The notes under the pieces are model-generated. The model had not been told where the DNA came from, searched no databases, and saw only the letters and a program-made list of their open reading frames with translations. Both the position numbers and the translations under genes were made by a program. From positions 1 to 21,862 of the forward strand of contig JBEDNN010000040.1 of the NCBI GenBank assembly GCA_041170585.1: DNA of 21,862 nt, written 5' to 3'. The DNA comes from JBDLSY01 sp041170585 (GTDB lineage: Bacteria > Pseudomonadota > Gammaproteobacteria > Burkholderiales > Burkholderiaceae_C). Positions within the stretch are counted from its first letter, which is position 1; the number at the start of each line of letters is the position of its first letter. Below are positions 8,100 to 15,738 of the stretch, piece by piece.

Positions 8100-9518
8100 A
8101 TGTACATTTCAGCCCCACCCAAAATAGATACGCCTGATTCTAGTTCTGATAATCAATTATCAACTACGCCTTTGCCAAAAGTAATTTATTACTTAGGCTT
8201 AGTTAGTTTATTAACGGATATATCATCAGAAATGGTCACTTCCATTTTGCCAGTTTTTTTGTATTCAGTATTAAATTTACCTGCTTTACAGGTTGCTTTT
8301 ATTGATGGTTTATATCAAAGCGCTGTCGCAGTGATACGTTTATTAGCCGCTCATTGGGCTGAACGCTGGCAACGTGTAAAATTTATTGCGCTGTGTGGTT
8401 ATGCTTTGTCTTTTATCGCTAAATTGTTGTTATGGCTTAGTTTAAGTTATGGTTTTATTGCAGTGCTGCTTAGTTTATTATTAGATCGTTTAGGTAAAGG
8501 TATTCGCACTGCTCCGCGTGATACTTTAATTGCTAATCAAGTGAATCGTTACACCTTGGGTAGAGCATTTGGTGTTCACCGTACTATGGATGCGTTTGGT
8601 GCATTGGTGGGGCCCTTTTTAGCCAGTGCTTTACTGGCCTATTATAACGAACGGTATGATTTACTTTTTTTAATCAGTGCAGTGTTTGGTTTATTGGGCT
8701 TATTGGTATTAATTTTAAAAGTACCTAACTCTGTACCCAGTTCTGTATCCAGTACTTTAACTGCAAAAACCTTGGTAAATACCGATACATTTTCAAATAT
8801 ATCCTTATGGCAACGTACAATAATATTATGCAAACAAACGGCTTTTATGCGATTAATAGTTGTAGCAGTACTATTAAATACATTTACTTTAAGTGATGGC
8901 TTGTTTTATTTGTCAGTACAACAACAACTCAATATTCCTAATTATACGGTTGCATTAATGTTTGGTATCGCCGCAGTAAGTTTTATGTTGAGTGCCTATT
9001 TATTTGGTAAAAAAGCTGATAATCAAGGAATAGGTTTTATATTTGCTTGGGCATACGGTGGTTTATTGCTGATTTATATTGCTTGGACGATTTTCTTAAA
9101 TTTAAATAATACAACTAATACTACAATTAATAGTATAACCAATGAATATTTTTTTAATGAATATTTTTTTAATTTTAAACTATCAGAGCTATCGGAGTAT
9201 TATCGATACGGCATTGCAATATTAGTTACGCTATTAATAGGTTTGTTTTATGGTGCAACCGATGGCGTTTTAATAGCTGCCTTGGCAAAAGAATGCCCAC
9301 GTCAATACCTTACATCAGGCTTAGCTTTATACACGACACTTTTGAGTTTAGCTAAATTTTTATCGTCTTTATTTTATGGTTGGATATGGCAAACTTATGG
9401 TACTACGATAGCATTTGTTTGTTTTACGCTAGGATTAGCCCTGTGTTCTTTGGTATCTATTTATTTTTGGAATAACAAATCAAATAAAAAATTAACTTTA
9501 ACTAATGACTCAAATTAA
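8100..9518 (+). CDS. MFS transporter (12-helix permease, substrate unknown)
   Basis: This 472-residue polytopic protein has about twelve hydrophobic segments in two halves separated by a hydrophilic loop (about 208-240), the major facilitator layout. LTDISSEM (38-45) in the first helix region, DRLGKGIRTAPRD (129-141) and GRAFGVHRTMDAFG (154-167) match, from memory, a subgroup of uncharacterised bacterial MFS permeases with D-R-x-G-K-G-x-R-x-x-P-R-D in the loop after helix 4. The substrate cannot be inferred. A loop near residues 335-360 is Asn/Thr-rich and carries a duplicated NEYFF. The start ATG at 8100 has no recognisable ribosome site. The gene is divergent from mltD across a 284-bp AT-rich spacer and is probably transcribed alone. 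Confidence 0.9.
   Translation: MYISAPPKIDTPDSSSDNQLSTTPLPKVIYYLGLVSLLTDISSEMVTSILPVFLYSVLNLPALQVAFIDGLYQSAVAVIRLLAAHWAERWQRVKFIALCGYALSFIAKLLLWLSLSYGFIAVLLSLLLDRLGKGIRTAPRDTLIANQVNRYTLGRAFGVHRTMDAFGALVGPFLASALLAYYNERYDLLFLISAVFGLLGLLVLILKVPNSVPSSVSSTLTAKTLVNTDTFSNISLWQRTIILCKQTAFMRLIVVAVLLNTFTLSDGLFYLSVQQQLNIPNYTVALMFGIAAVSFMLSAYLFGKKADNQGIGFIFAWAYGGLLLIYIAWTIFLNLNNTTNTTINSITNEYFFNEYFFNFKLSELSEYYRYGIAILVTLLIGLFYGATDGVLIAALAKECPRQYLTSGLALYTTLLSLAKFLSSLFYGWIWQTYGTTIAFVCFTLGLALCSLVSIYFWNNKSNKKLTLTNDSN
9141..9170 (+). repeat. 15-bp perfect tandem duplication within the MFS gene
   Basis: AATGAATATTTTTTT occurs twice back to back (9141-9155, 9156-9170), giving NEYFFNEYFF. Each copy ends in a run of seven T, a likely slippage site; a one-base slip would truncate the protein before its last helices. 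Confidence 0.9.
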
Positions 9519-9540
9519 TTTATATTGATTTATATTTATT

Positions 9541-9577
9541 ATTTAGCTTATATTTATTTAGCTTATATTTAGCTTAT
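9541..9577. repeat. 11-bp repeat, 3 copies, downstream of the MFS gene
   Basis: ATTTAGCTTAT occurs at 9541-9551, 9556-9566 and 9567-9577; a 4-base ATTT separates the first two. It sits in the 134-bp gap between the MFS stop and the TolB-like start. Confidence 0.85.
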
Positions 9578-9619
9578 TTTTTTACAGTAAGATTATTTTT
9601 TATTTTTGCTTACTCTTCA

Positions 9620-9640
9620 TTTATTATTTATTATTTATTG
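9620..9640. repeat. 7-bp tandem repeat, 3 copies, abutting the TolB-like gene's ribosome site
   Basis: TTTATTA (9620-9626), TTTATTA (9627-9633) and TTTATTG (9634-9640) run directly into the GAGG ribosome site. Copy-number change here would alter the mRNA leader just 5' of the translation start. Confidence 0.8.
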
Positions 9641-9643
9641 AGG
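9640..9643 (+). promoter_or_regulatory. Ribosome binding site GAGG for the TolB-like gene
   Basis: GAGG lies nine bases before the ATG at 9653. It overlaps the in-frame TTG at 9638-9640, so it rules that codon out as the start. Confidence 0.75.
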
Positions 9644-9652
9644 ATTTTACTT

Positions 9653-10807
9653 ATGGTACTTCGTTTACATTCACCAGCATTGCCAGTCACTTTATTGACT
9701 AGACAATCACTATTTAAAACGGTATTAATAATATTTTTTTTGATTGTTTTGCTTCATTATCCCTCTATTACATCAGCCAATACAGACCTGCCTGTATTGT
9801 CTATTAAACAAACAGCAGCGATTATTGCCCAGAAAAAAACACCTTATGCACTGGTTGCTAAGGCATCTAGTACAAACGATCAGATAGTTGATTTAGTGAC
9901 TTTAAACCCCACTACTTTAAAACCAACTGCCCGTGGTATGGTAGATAATTTGGCTTGTTTACGTTTACATGGTGCAGAAAACGGTGATTTTATTTGTTCT
10001 AACAGCATGAAAAAGAATGTACTAGGTATACTTGATTATGGGCCATTAAACAGCACGTGGTATTCGGCTGATTTAAAAAAATCAGTGATGTTTCCTATAG
10101 ATAAAACCAATAAACGCTATAGCCGTGCAAGAATTTCCAAAGATGGTACTGCAATGGCGTGGACTAACTTTACCAGCAATGCTGGTTATGCAGACAGTGG
10201 TATGGGGTATAAATTTTCGACTGTGACTTATGTTGGGCAAATTATTGACGATAAACCTGTTCAAACTAATTTAGAACAATGGACTCTTTTTAAAGACAAG
10301 GTTAAAGTATCGGCTGAAGATTTAAATTATTGGGGCGTTACTTTTCATCCCAATAACAGTAAACAATTTTTAGTCACTGCTTCTTTTCAGGGGGTTCACT
10401 ACCTAGCCCAAGGTGATATGAATACCCAACAAATGAATATTATTTATTCTGGCGTTGAATGCCCCTCTTATTCGCCTGATGGAACACGAATTGCTTTTAA
10501 AAAACGGCTAACTTCTACTACGTGGGCACCGGCTATTTTAGAATTAAGTACCTTCAAAGAAACAGTATTTAATCAATTGGCTTATTCAGTAGATGATCAA
10601 ATTGATTGGTTAGATTCACAAACACTCATTTATGAAATGATGGAAGTCCCACTTATTGGCCGTACCCAAGTTAATTTGCACACCTTAAATATCGCCGCTT
10701 TAATTAAAAATCCTGATAAAGCTTTTATAGCACGGTCTAATTTATGGTTAAAAAATGCCCGTTCAGCTGCGGTATTTAAACCCGCAATACGTACAATTAA
10801 ATCATAA
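9653..10807 (+). CDS. Exported TolB-like (PD40 beta-propeller) protein
   Basis: The start is the ATG at 9653, given a GAGG ribosome site nine bases upstream, making 384 residues. A hydrophobic segment near residues 20-40 ending in SITSA looks like a signal peptide or anchor, so the rest is probably periplasmic. The body has repeated beta-strand blocks. CPSYSPDGTRIAFKKR, around residues 275-290, is a clear PD40/TolB-type propeller motif, and a block with GVTFHPNNSKQFLVTASF (about 225-242) is a further, more diverged blade. It is not TolB itself: no TolB N-terminal domain and no tol-pal genes are nearby. The gene's 3' end overlaps the convergent FAD oxidoreductase gene by 11 bp. Ligand and function are unknown. 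Confidence 0.8.
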   Translation: MVLRLHSPALPVTLLTRQSLFKTVLIIFFLIVLLHYPSITSANTDLPVLSIKQTAAIIAQKKTPYALVAKASSTNDQIVDLVTLNPTTLKPTARGMVDNLACLRLHGAENGDFICSNSMKKNVLGILDYGPLNSTWYSADLKKSVMFPIDKTNKRYSRARISKDGTAMAWTNFTSNAGYADSGMGYKFSTVTYVGQIIDDKPVQTNLEQWTLFKDKVKVSAEDLNYWGVTFHPNNSKQFLVTASFQGVHYLAQGDMNTQQMNIIYSGVECPSYSPDGTRIAFKKRLTSTTWAPAILELSTFKETVFNQLAYSVDDQIDWLDSQTLIYEMMEVPLIGRTQVNLHTLNIAALIKNPDKAFIARSNLWLKNARSAAVFKPAIRTIKS

Positions 10808-12446
10808 AATTAGCGGCTTTAAACCCTTGCTCAAACGCTTCTTCAAATATAGAGTAACCCGCCCAGTCGCTATGTGCAAATTGCAACTTTGGCATAGCGG
10901 GTTGCGTTAAAAACGATATATTTTCTCTTGTGCGTGGTACAGGTGTTGCCATCGCATGGCCGTAACGGGTAATGTTCACTACTTTAGCATGCTCATAAAT
11001 ATCACCGTGTACCTGCGACAACTCTTGTAATACCTTGTCGCGTGCCTGCTGCCAAGGTAAAGCCAGCAATGTTTTTTTTGCTGCCAGTGATGTGCCATAG
11101 GTACTGTAATGCGTCAATACCGTAGCTTTAGGCATAGATACCGCTTGATGGCTTGCATTAACATAGCCTAAACTGGTGTTAGAAAAAGACCTTTCTTTAT
11201 AAATGACATTGTCCCAAGCCATATCAGGTGCAGTGCCTGCCGTTCTAATATCAATGCGTAAATTAGTGTCGCACCAAATATTAGCAACACTCCAAGCGGA
11301 GTATTGAATGGCTCTGGCGTGGTCTATTAAATTTTTTGAGGGATTAACAATCACACGTGATGCAATAAAGGCTGGCAAAGCCACAATGGCTTGAGGGGCT
11401 TCATAACGCTCTAATTGTTGTGATAACACGTTTAATACATCTACTTCTACGCGGTTACGCAACACTTCAATCCGTACAACAATGCGGTCAGTCTTTAGGC
11501 GTTCATTGAATAGCGGTTTAGACAAGGCCTGTGTTAAAAATGCGTTGCCTTGCGGCCAAGTTAATACGGGTAAATTATCATCATTAGACGCTTGATATGG
11601 CAGATTAAAGCCGTGCCGCGCTGCAAAATAATGGATGCCCGCCCATGCACTCACGGTATTTAAGTCACCACCATAATCATCGCGACAACAATAATCTAAG
11701 TACCACAATAAATGTACATCATTTAAACCATTTTCATTTAAATATTGTGCAAATGTTAAAGTATGTAAATTAAACAATGCTATATTTTTAGGGTCTGTAT
11801 TTTGTATAGTGTGTATATTGTATTGATTCGGAATATTAAATTGCTTTGTTTTTCTCCATACTGCTACTAATTCAGAAAATCGTTGGTACTGTAACAAAGT
11901 AGTTTTTGATACGCCTTGCAAAGGCAGTAAGCCTTGTTGCCATTGTCCTTGAAAAAATAAGCGTTCTTGTGGGCTATGACATAAAAAAGCTTCATCATAC
12001 ACCCATCGTCCAGATATTCGTTTGCGAATATTTAACTCTTCTAATAAACTTTGTAAAGCAGGCATAGAGTCATTGGGGGCGGGTAAATAATGTGCACCTA
12101 AAGGGTGGATGATGCCATTAATAGCAGCTCCTCTAGCATTACCGCCCGAAGTGTTTGCTAATTCTAGTACGATAAAATCATCGCGACCTATTTGATTTAA
12201 TTGTCTGGCTGCCGACAACCCAGCAACACCCGCACCTGCGATAATACACCCTGTACGAATAATACGATTTTTTGTAAATGACTGGGTTTGAAGGTTGCGT
12301 AAATAATGGCCTCTTTGCATTGTTTCGTGAAGGTAACTGCCTGCTATATCGATTTGATTAGTTGGCGTATCATAATGGCAAGCAGTCAGTTTTGAAGCAA
12401 CAAGGCTAATTAAAGGTGTAGCGATAAAACATCGGCGACTAATCAT
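10797..12446 (-). CDS. Tat-exported FAD-dependent amine-oxidase-like oxidoreductase, putative lipoprotein
   Basis: This 549-residue protein starts with SRRCFIA, a twin-arginine motif. A short hydrophobic stretch and LTAC (20-23) follow, a plausible lipobox, so it may be folded with FAD in the cytoplasm, exported by Tat and lipid-anchored. The FAD-binding Rossmann motif is IIAGAGVAGLSAARQL (68-83) with the ribose-binding E95 at the end of strand 2, followed by SGGNARG (100-106). The C-terminal block FAHSDWAGYSIFEEAFEQGFKAA is the second FAD-contact region of flavin amine oxidase/phytoene-desaturase-like enzymes. The substrate is not evident. The upstream spacer (12447-12590), shared with tsaE, carries an 8-bp tandem repeat. 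The ATG at 12446 has only a weak ribosome site. Confidence 0.87.
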   Translation of the reverse strand: MISRRCFIATPLISLVASKLTACHYDTPTNQIDIAGSYLHETMQRGHYLRNLQTQSFTKNRIIRTGCIIAGAGVAGLSAARQLNQIGRDDFIVLELANTSGGNARGAAINGIIHPLGAHYLPAPNDSMPALQSLLEELNIRKRISGRWVYDEAFLCHSPQERLFFQGQWQQGLLPLQGVSKTTLLQYQRFSELVAVWRKTKQFNIPNQYNIHTIQNTDPKNIALFNLHTLTFAQYLNENGLNDVHLLWYLDYCCRDDYGGDLNTVSAWAGIHYFAARHGFNLPYQASNDDNLPVLTWPQGNAFLTQALSKPLFNERLKTDRIVVRIEVLRNRVEVDVLNVLSQQLERYEAPQAIVALPAFIASRVIVNPSKNLIDHARAIQYSAWSVANIWCDTNLRIDIRTAGTAPDMAWDNVIYKERSFSNTSLGYVNASHQAVSMPKATVLTHYSTYGTSLAAKKTLLALPWQQARDKVLQELSQVHGDIYEHAKVVNITRYGHAMATPVPRTRENISFLTQPAMPKLQFAHSDWAGYSIFEEAFEQGFKAANFMI

Positions 12447-12483
12447 AGTAACTTAAAAACAATTTAACAATTTTAATAATTGT

Positions 12484-12523
12484 AATAATTTAATAATTTA
12501 ATAATTTAATAATTTAATAATTT
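12484..12523. repeat. 8-bp tandem repeat, 5 perfect copies, between divergent oxidoreductase and tsaE
   Basis: AATAATTT repeats five times without error (12484-12523), followed by a sixth imperfect copy AATAACTT (12524-12531) and further related sequence. It fills the middle of the 144-bp spacer from which both genes are transcribed outward. Confidence 0.9.
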
Positions 12524-12590
12524 AATAACTTACTTAATAGCTTTTTAATAACTTAATAACTTAACAATTTAACCACTTAATATACAGCGT

Positions 12591-13130
12591 ATGCATTTTA
12601 ATAATTTTTTACCCACTGTGTCTACACAAGGTTCACCACACTATTATTCACTTAGTTTAGCTGATGAATTAGCTACTCAACGTTTAGGTGCTTATTTATC
12701 TACTCATATAAAACCAGGGTTTAATCTGTATTTACAAGGCGATTTGGGTACGGGAAAAACAACATTAACCCGTGCTATCTTACGATCTTTAGGCGTTAAA
12801 GGAACATTACGCAGCCCTAGTTATGCTTTACTAGAACCATACGAGATAGCCTGTTTAGAGCAGCATCACCCTAATACAGGTGCATTGTTACACCATTTTG
12901 ACTTTTATCGCTTAGACCAGCAGCCCTTAGCATGGAAAGAAGCAGGTTTTGCCAGTGCATTTGAAACGCCTCATGCCACTGTCGTAGAATGGCCCGAGTA
13001 CGCCGAAGGATTACCCAGACCCACTATATTAATTGCTTTGCAGCATAGGGGCGATTGTAGAGTAGCTAATATTGAGTCATATATTGACTTAAATACGTAC
13101 TTGACCTTGACCCAATACAATCCATTTTAA
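12591..13130 (+). CDS. tsaE: tRNA t6A37 synthesis ATPase TsaE
   Basis: TsaE is the P-loop ATPase that works with TsaB and TsaD to make N6-threonylcarbamoyladenosine at tRNA position 37. The 179-residue protein has the Walker A motif GDLGTGKTT (50-58), the family's SPSYALLEPY block (75-84) and HHFDFYRLDQ (101-110), which carries the conserved Asp and Tyr-Arg. VVEWPEYAEGLP further on is the usual E-W motif. It is slightly longer than the common 150-160 residues, mostly at the termini. The classical downstream partners amiB and mutL are absent. Instead proA converges on it, and the last 42 bp of both genes overlap on opposite strands. No good ribosome site is visible before the ATG at 12591. Confidence 0.93.
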   Translation: MHFNNFLPTVSTQGSPHYYSLSLADELATQRLGAYLSTHIKPGFNLYLQGDLGTGKTTLTRAILRSLGVKGTLRSPSYALLEPYEIACLEQHHPNTGALLHHFDFYRLDQQPLAWKEAGFASAFETPHATVVEWPEYAEGLPRPTILIALQHRGDCRVANIESYIDLNTYLTLTQYNPF

Positions 13131-14438
13131 GCTAGTCAAACCCTCTAAACCAACTGGGCCACGGGCGTGAAACTTATCCGTACTGATACCAATCTCCGCA
13201 CCCAACCCATATTCAAAACCATCGGCAAAGCGTGTACTGGCATTAACCATAACGCTGGCTGAATCAACATCACGTAAAAACTGCATAGCATGTTGGTGAT
13301 GCGTAGTTAAAATAGCCTCGGTGTGTTGTGATGAATAATAATTGATATGCTGAATAGCAGCAGATACATTTTCAACTATTTTGACACTAATAATGGGAGC
13401 AAGGTACTCTTCAAAATAATCTTGTTCATTGGCAAGTGTTAATATTAAAGCACTTAATTCGGTAGAATTGTTATCTTCGTTTTTTTTCTCGTTTAACAAT
13501 GCAAAACTATCGGGACAACAACGCATTTCAACACTTTTTTTAGCAAAAATAGCCGCTATTTTAGGTAAAAATTCATCGGCTGATTGTTTGGCAACCAGTA
13601 AACTTTCTGTTGCATTGCACGGGCTGTATTTATGTGTTTTAGCATTGTCTACTATTTGAACCGCTTCGTTTATATCACAAGGATAATCAACATAGCTATG
13701 ACAATTGCCGTCTAAGTGTTTAATCACAGGGACTTTAGCATCACGCATCACGCGTTCTATTAATTGTTTACCGCCGCGTGGAATAATAACATCAATAAAA
13801 TCAGGCATAGCAATTAACTCGCCGACTGCCGCACGGTCTTGTGTAGGCACTAACTGTACTGCGTCAATGGGTAAAGATTCAGCGTGTAATGCTTGTGTGA
13901 TTAATGCGGCTAAAGCACGGTTGGTATGTACCGCCTCTGAACCGCCTCGTAAAATACACGCGTTACCGCTTTTGATAGATAAAATCGCTGCCTCAATCGT
14001 TACATTAGGACGGCTTTCATAAATCATACCAAATACTCCTAAAGGTACACGCATTTGCCCTACTTGTATGCCTGTAGGACGACGCTTCATATTGATGATT
14101 TCACCAATCGGGTCAGGCATAGCCGCTAGTTGCTCACACCCTAACGCCATTGTATTTAGAACAGAATCCGTTAATTTTAAGCGGTCAATCATCGGTGCAG
14201 ATAAATGTGCCGTAGTAGCTGCCGCTATATCTTTAGCATTTTCGTTTATTAATAAGGCTCGTTCGGTACGCAATAAATCCGCCAAGGTAAGTAAAGTATT
14301 ATTTTTACTTAAAGTAGTAGCCGATGCCATTAATCGGCTAGCAGTACGGGCTTTTTGTCCTAATAAACGCATTAATGTTGTTATATTCTGTTCAGTATTT
14401 TGATTGAGTTGGGCTACTTGAGTTACATTAATATTCAT
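13089..14438 (-). CDS. proA: Gamma-glutamyl phosphate reductase
   Basis: ProA reduces gamma-glutamyl phosphate to glutamate semialdehyde with NADPH, the second step of proline synthesis. Recognisable blocks are VPLGVFGMIYESRPNVT (131-147), SGNACILRGGSEA (157-169), VIIPRGGKQLI (217-227) and the nucleophilic cysteine in YSPCNATESLLV (C274). The end has GLGAEIGISTDKFHARGPVGLEGLT, fully typical. At 449 residues it is longer than the usual 415-420: an N-terminal extension of about 22 residues precedes Met23, and a hydrophilic insert (NEKKNEDNNSTE) lies near residue 320. Met23 would give a canonical N-terminus, so the true start is uncertain. proB is not adjacent. A transposable element of 114 bp sits 64 bp upstream of the ATG. 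Confidence 0.94.
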   Translation of the reverse strand: MNINVTQVAQLNQNTEQNITTLMRLLGQKARTASRLMASATTLSKNNTLLTLADLLRTERALLINENAKDIAAATTAHLSAPMIDRLKLTDSVLNTMALGCEQLAAMPDPIGEIINMKRRPTGIQVGQMRVPLGVFGMIYESRPNVTIEAAILSIKSGNACILRGGSEAVHTNRALAALITQALHAESLPIDAVQLVPTQDRAAVGELIAMPDFIDVIIPRGGKQLIERVMRDAKVPVIKHLDGNCHSYVDYPCDINEAVQIVDNAKTHKYSPCNATESLLVAKQSADEFLPKIAAIFAKKSVEMRCCPDSFALLNEKKNEDNNSTELSALILTLANEQDYFEEYLAPIISVKIVENVSAAIQHINYYSSQHTEAILTTHHQHAMQFLRDVDSASVMVNASTRFADGFEYGLGAEIGISTDKFHARGPVGLEGLTSLKWIVLGQGQVRI

Positions 14439-14494
14439 AAGCGTTTTATAGGCGTTTAATATGCGGTTTTATTTGTAATAGGTATATCTTTATG

Positions 14495-14624
14495 AGAAAT
14501 TTGGTAATGTTCAAATAGCACTGATACAAGAAATTTAATAATTAAGAAGTAACCAGTAAAATTAACAGGCTACTGCACCACTATAAATATTATAAAAGTT
14601 AAAATTTAACATTACCAGAAATTT
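14495..14624. mobile_element. 114-bp MITE-like element with 8-bp target duplication
   Basis: Bases 14503-14616 begin GGTAATGTTCAAAT and end (read on the other strand) GGTAATGTTAAATT, giving terminal inverted repeats with a perfect 9-bp core. They are flanked on both sides by the identical octamer AGAAATTT (14495-14502 and 14617-14624), as expected of a target-site duplication. The element contains no coding frame, so it is non-autonomous. The ends resemble the inferred right end of the IS1-family element at 21578, and 8-9 bp duplications are the norm for IS1 family. It lies in the 304-bp spacer between the divergent starts of proA and the 287-residue protein; the rest of that spacer is AT-rich with no gene or clear promoter. 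Confidence 0.8.
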
Positions 14625-14742
14625 TACTGCATATATTTTGCTGCGTATAAAAACAAATCATAAAAATACTTGTTTTATATTTTTATATTTTTATATTTAT
14701 TTTTATATTTATTTTTTATTTTTTATTAAATGATTATTACAA

Positions 14743-15606
14743 ATGAATATTACCTTAAATTTTGCAGTGCCCAGTCATACAATGAGTGCTGCTGCACTCG
14801 TCAAACAACTGCCTTATTTAACAGCGTTATTAACGCATTTTTATACACCGTCTAAACCTTCACTACAATTAACACTGAATAAATTATCACTGAATAAAGC
14901 AGCCGATTATACTGTTTATGTTTATGCAGCTACAGTTACTGTACAACGTTCTCATATTAGTTTAGATGCTTTACCTAGTATGGCTGAAAACCAGCAAACT
15001 GCACTACAAAAACAGTTGGCTGATGTGTCTGAACAGTTTAAAGCTGACGGCTTAATATTTACGCCCGTTCACTTACTTTTAGCAAAAAATGATGTAAAAA
15101 ACGATGTAAAAGACAATAAAAAAATTACTGATATAAAAAATACTAAAACAACCGCATTAGGTACGTTTAACTTAAGTATTGATTTGCCTAACCCCGCTCA
15201 ATTTATTGGACGCGATATTGCCTGTGCATTACTAAGAGAATCCGATTCATCAAGTACAAAAATTATTCGACAATTTATAAATACTGTACAAATGAGTTTA
15301 TATCAAACCCCTATAGATTCAGGTGTAAACAGCGTATGGTGTTGTAATAAAGTGGGCAATGACACTTTAACGCAAGCGTGGTTAAATGGGGGAATAGATG
15401 ACTGGTGGTTGGCTTTACGCGACTGGGACAACGACCTAAACACACACTTTAAAATCAATTATTTAGAAAAAAATGCAACACAATTACAATTAATATTCAG
15501 TGATTGTTTTATCACAGTGCCATTAAAACGGCGTAGACCGTGGCAATTTTGGCAACAACCGATTAATTTGGTTAAGCTACTAGAGATGCGTTTAAATCAA
15601 TATTGA
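14743..15606 (+). CDS. Hypothetical protein, 287 residues, unrecognised
   Basis: I do not recognise this protein. It has no signal peptide or membrane helix and looks cytoplasmic. Residues 1-110 are a mixed region beginning NITLNFAVPSHTMSAAAL. A Lys/Asn/Asp-rich linker near 114-136 (NDVKNDVKDNKK) is encoded by a near-perfect 12-bp duplication at 15084-15107. The C-terminal half is rich in tryptophan: VWCCNKVG (198-205), then WLNGGIDDWWLALRDWDND (213-231), and finally RRRPWQFWQQP (263-273). The C-terminal half with its Trp/Asp clusters looks like the conserved part. The ATG at 14743 has no evident ribosome site, and the MITE lies about 120 bp upstream. Normal codon use and its full-length frame support it being a real gene. 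Confidence 0.8.
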   Translation: MNITLNFAVPSHTMSAAALVKQLPYLTALLTHFYTPSKPSLQLTLNKLSLNKAADYTVYVYAATVTVQRSHISLDALPSMAENQQTALQKQLADVSEQFKADGLIFTPVHLLLAKNDVKNDVKDNKKITDIKNTKTTALGTFNLSIDLPNPAQFIGRDIACALLRESDSSSTKIIRQFINTVQMSLYQTPIDSGVNSVWCCNKVGNDTLTQAWLNGGIDDWWLALRDWDNDLNTHFKINYLEKNATQLQLIFSDCFITVPLKRRRPWQFWQQPINLVKLLEMRLNQY

Positions 15607-15630
15607 TATTAATCTGTGCTTGATAATTGA

Positions 15631-15658
15631 TAGTTAATAGTTAATAGTTAATAGTTAA
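15631..15658. repeat. 7-bp tandem repeat, 4 perfect copies, upstream of clpA
   Basis: TAGTTAA repeats at 15631-15637, 15638-15644, 15645-15651 and 15652-15658, in the 189-bp spacer before clpA. Confidence 0.9.
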
Positions 15659-15726
15659 TGATTGATATTATTAATTTATGATAAATGATTTATGATTAAA
15701 CTTGTATTCATACATATTGCCCACAT

Positions 15727-15738
15727 TGTTTATAAACA
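15727..15738. promoter_or_regulatory. 12-bp perfect palindrome upstream of clpA
   Basis: TGTTTATAAACA is its own reverse complement and lies 57 bp before the clpA start, a reasonable place for an operator. In AT-rich DNA short palindromes also arise by chance, and no regulator is identified. Confidence 0.3.

Noticed and set aside
10967..10980. GGTAATGTTCA, similar to the MITE end, within the FAD oxidoreductase gene
   Set aside because: It lies in conserved coding sequence with no partner repeat or target duplication nearby; a chance match.
13429..14403. Several open frames on the plus strand opposite proA
   Set aside because: They are antisense shadows of a strongly conserved enzyme, have no ribosome sites and show no family features.
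14554..14629. Second inverted repeat CAGTAAAATT / AATTTTACTG overlapping the MITE
   Set aside because: Its right arm extends beyond the target duplication, so it cannot be part of the element's structure; it is likely a chance AT-rich match.
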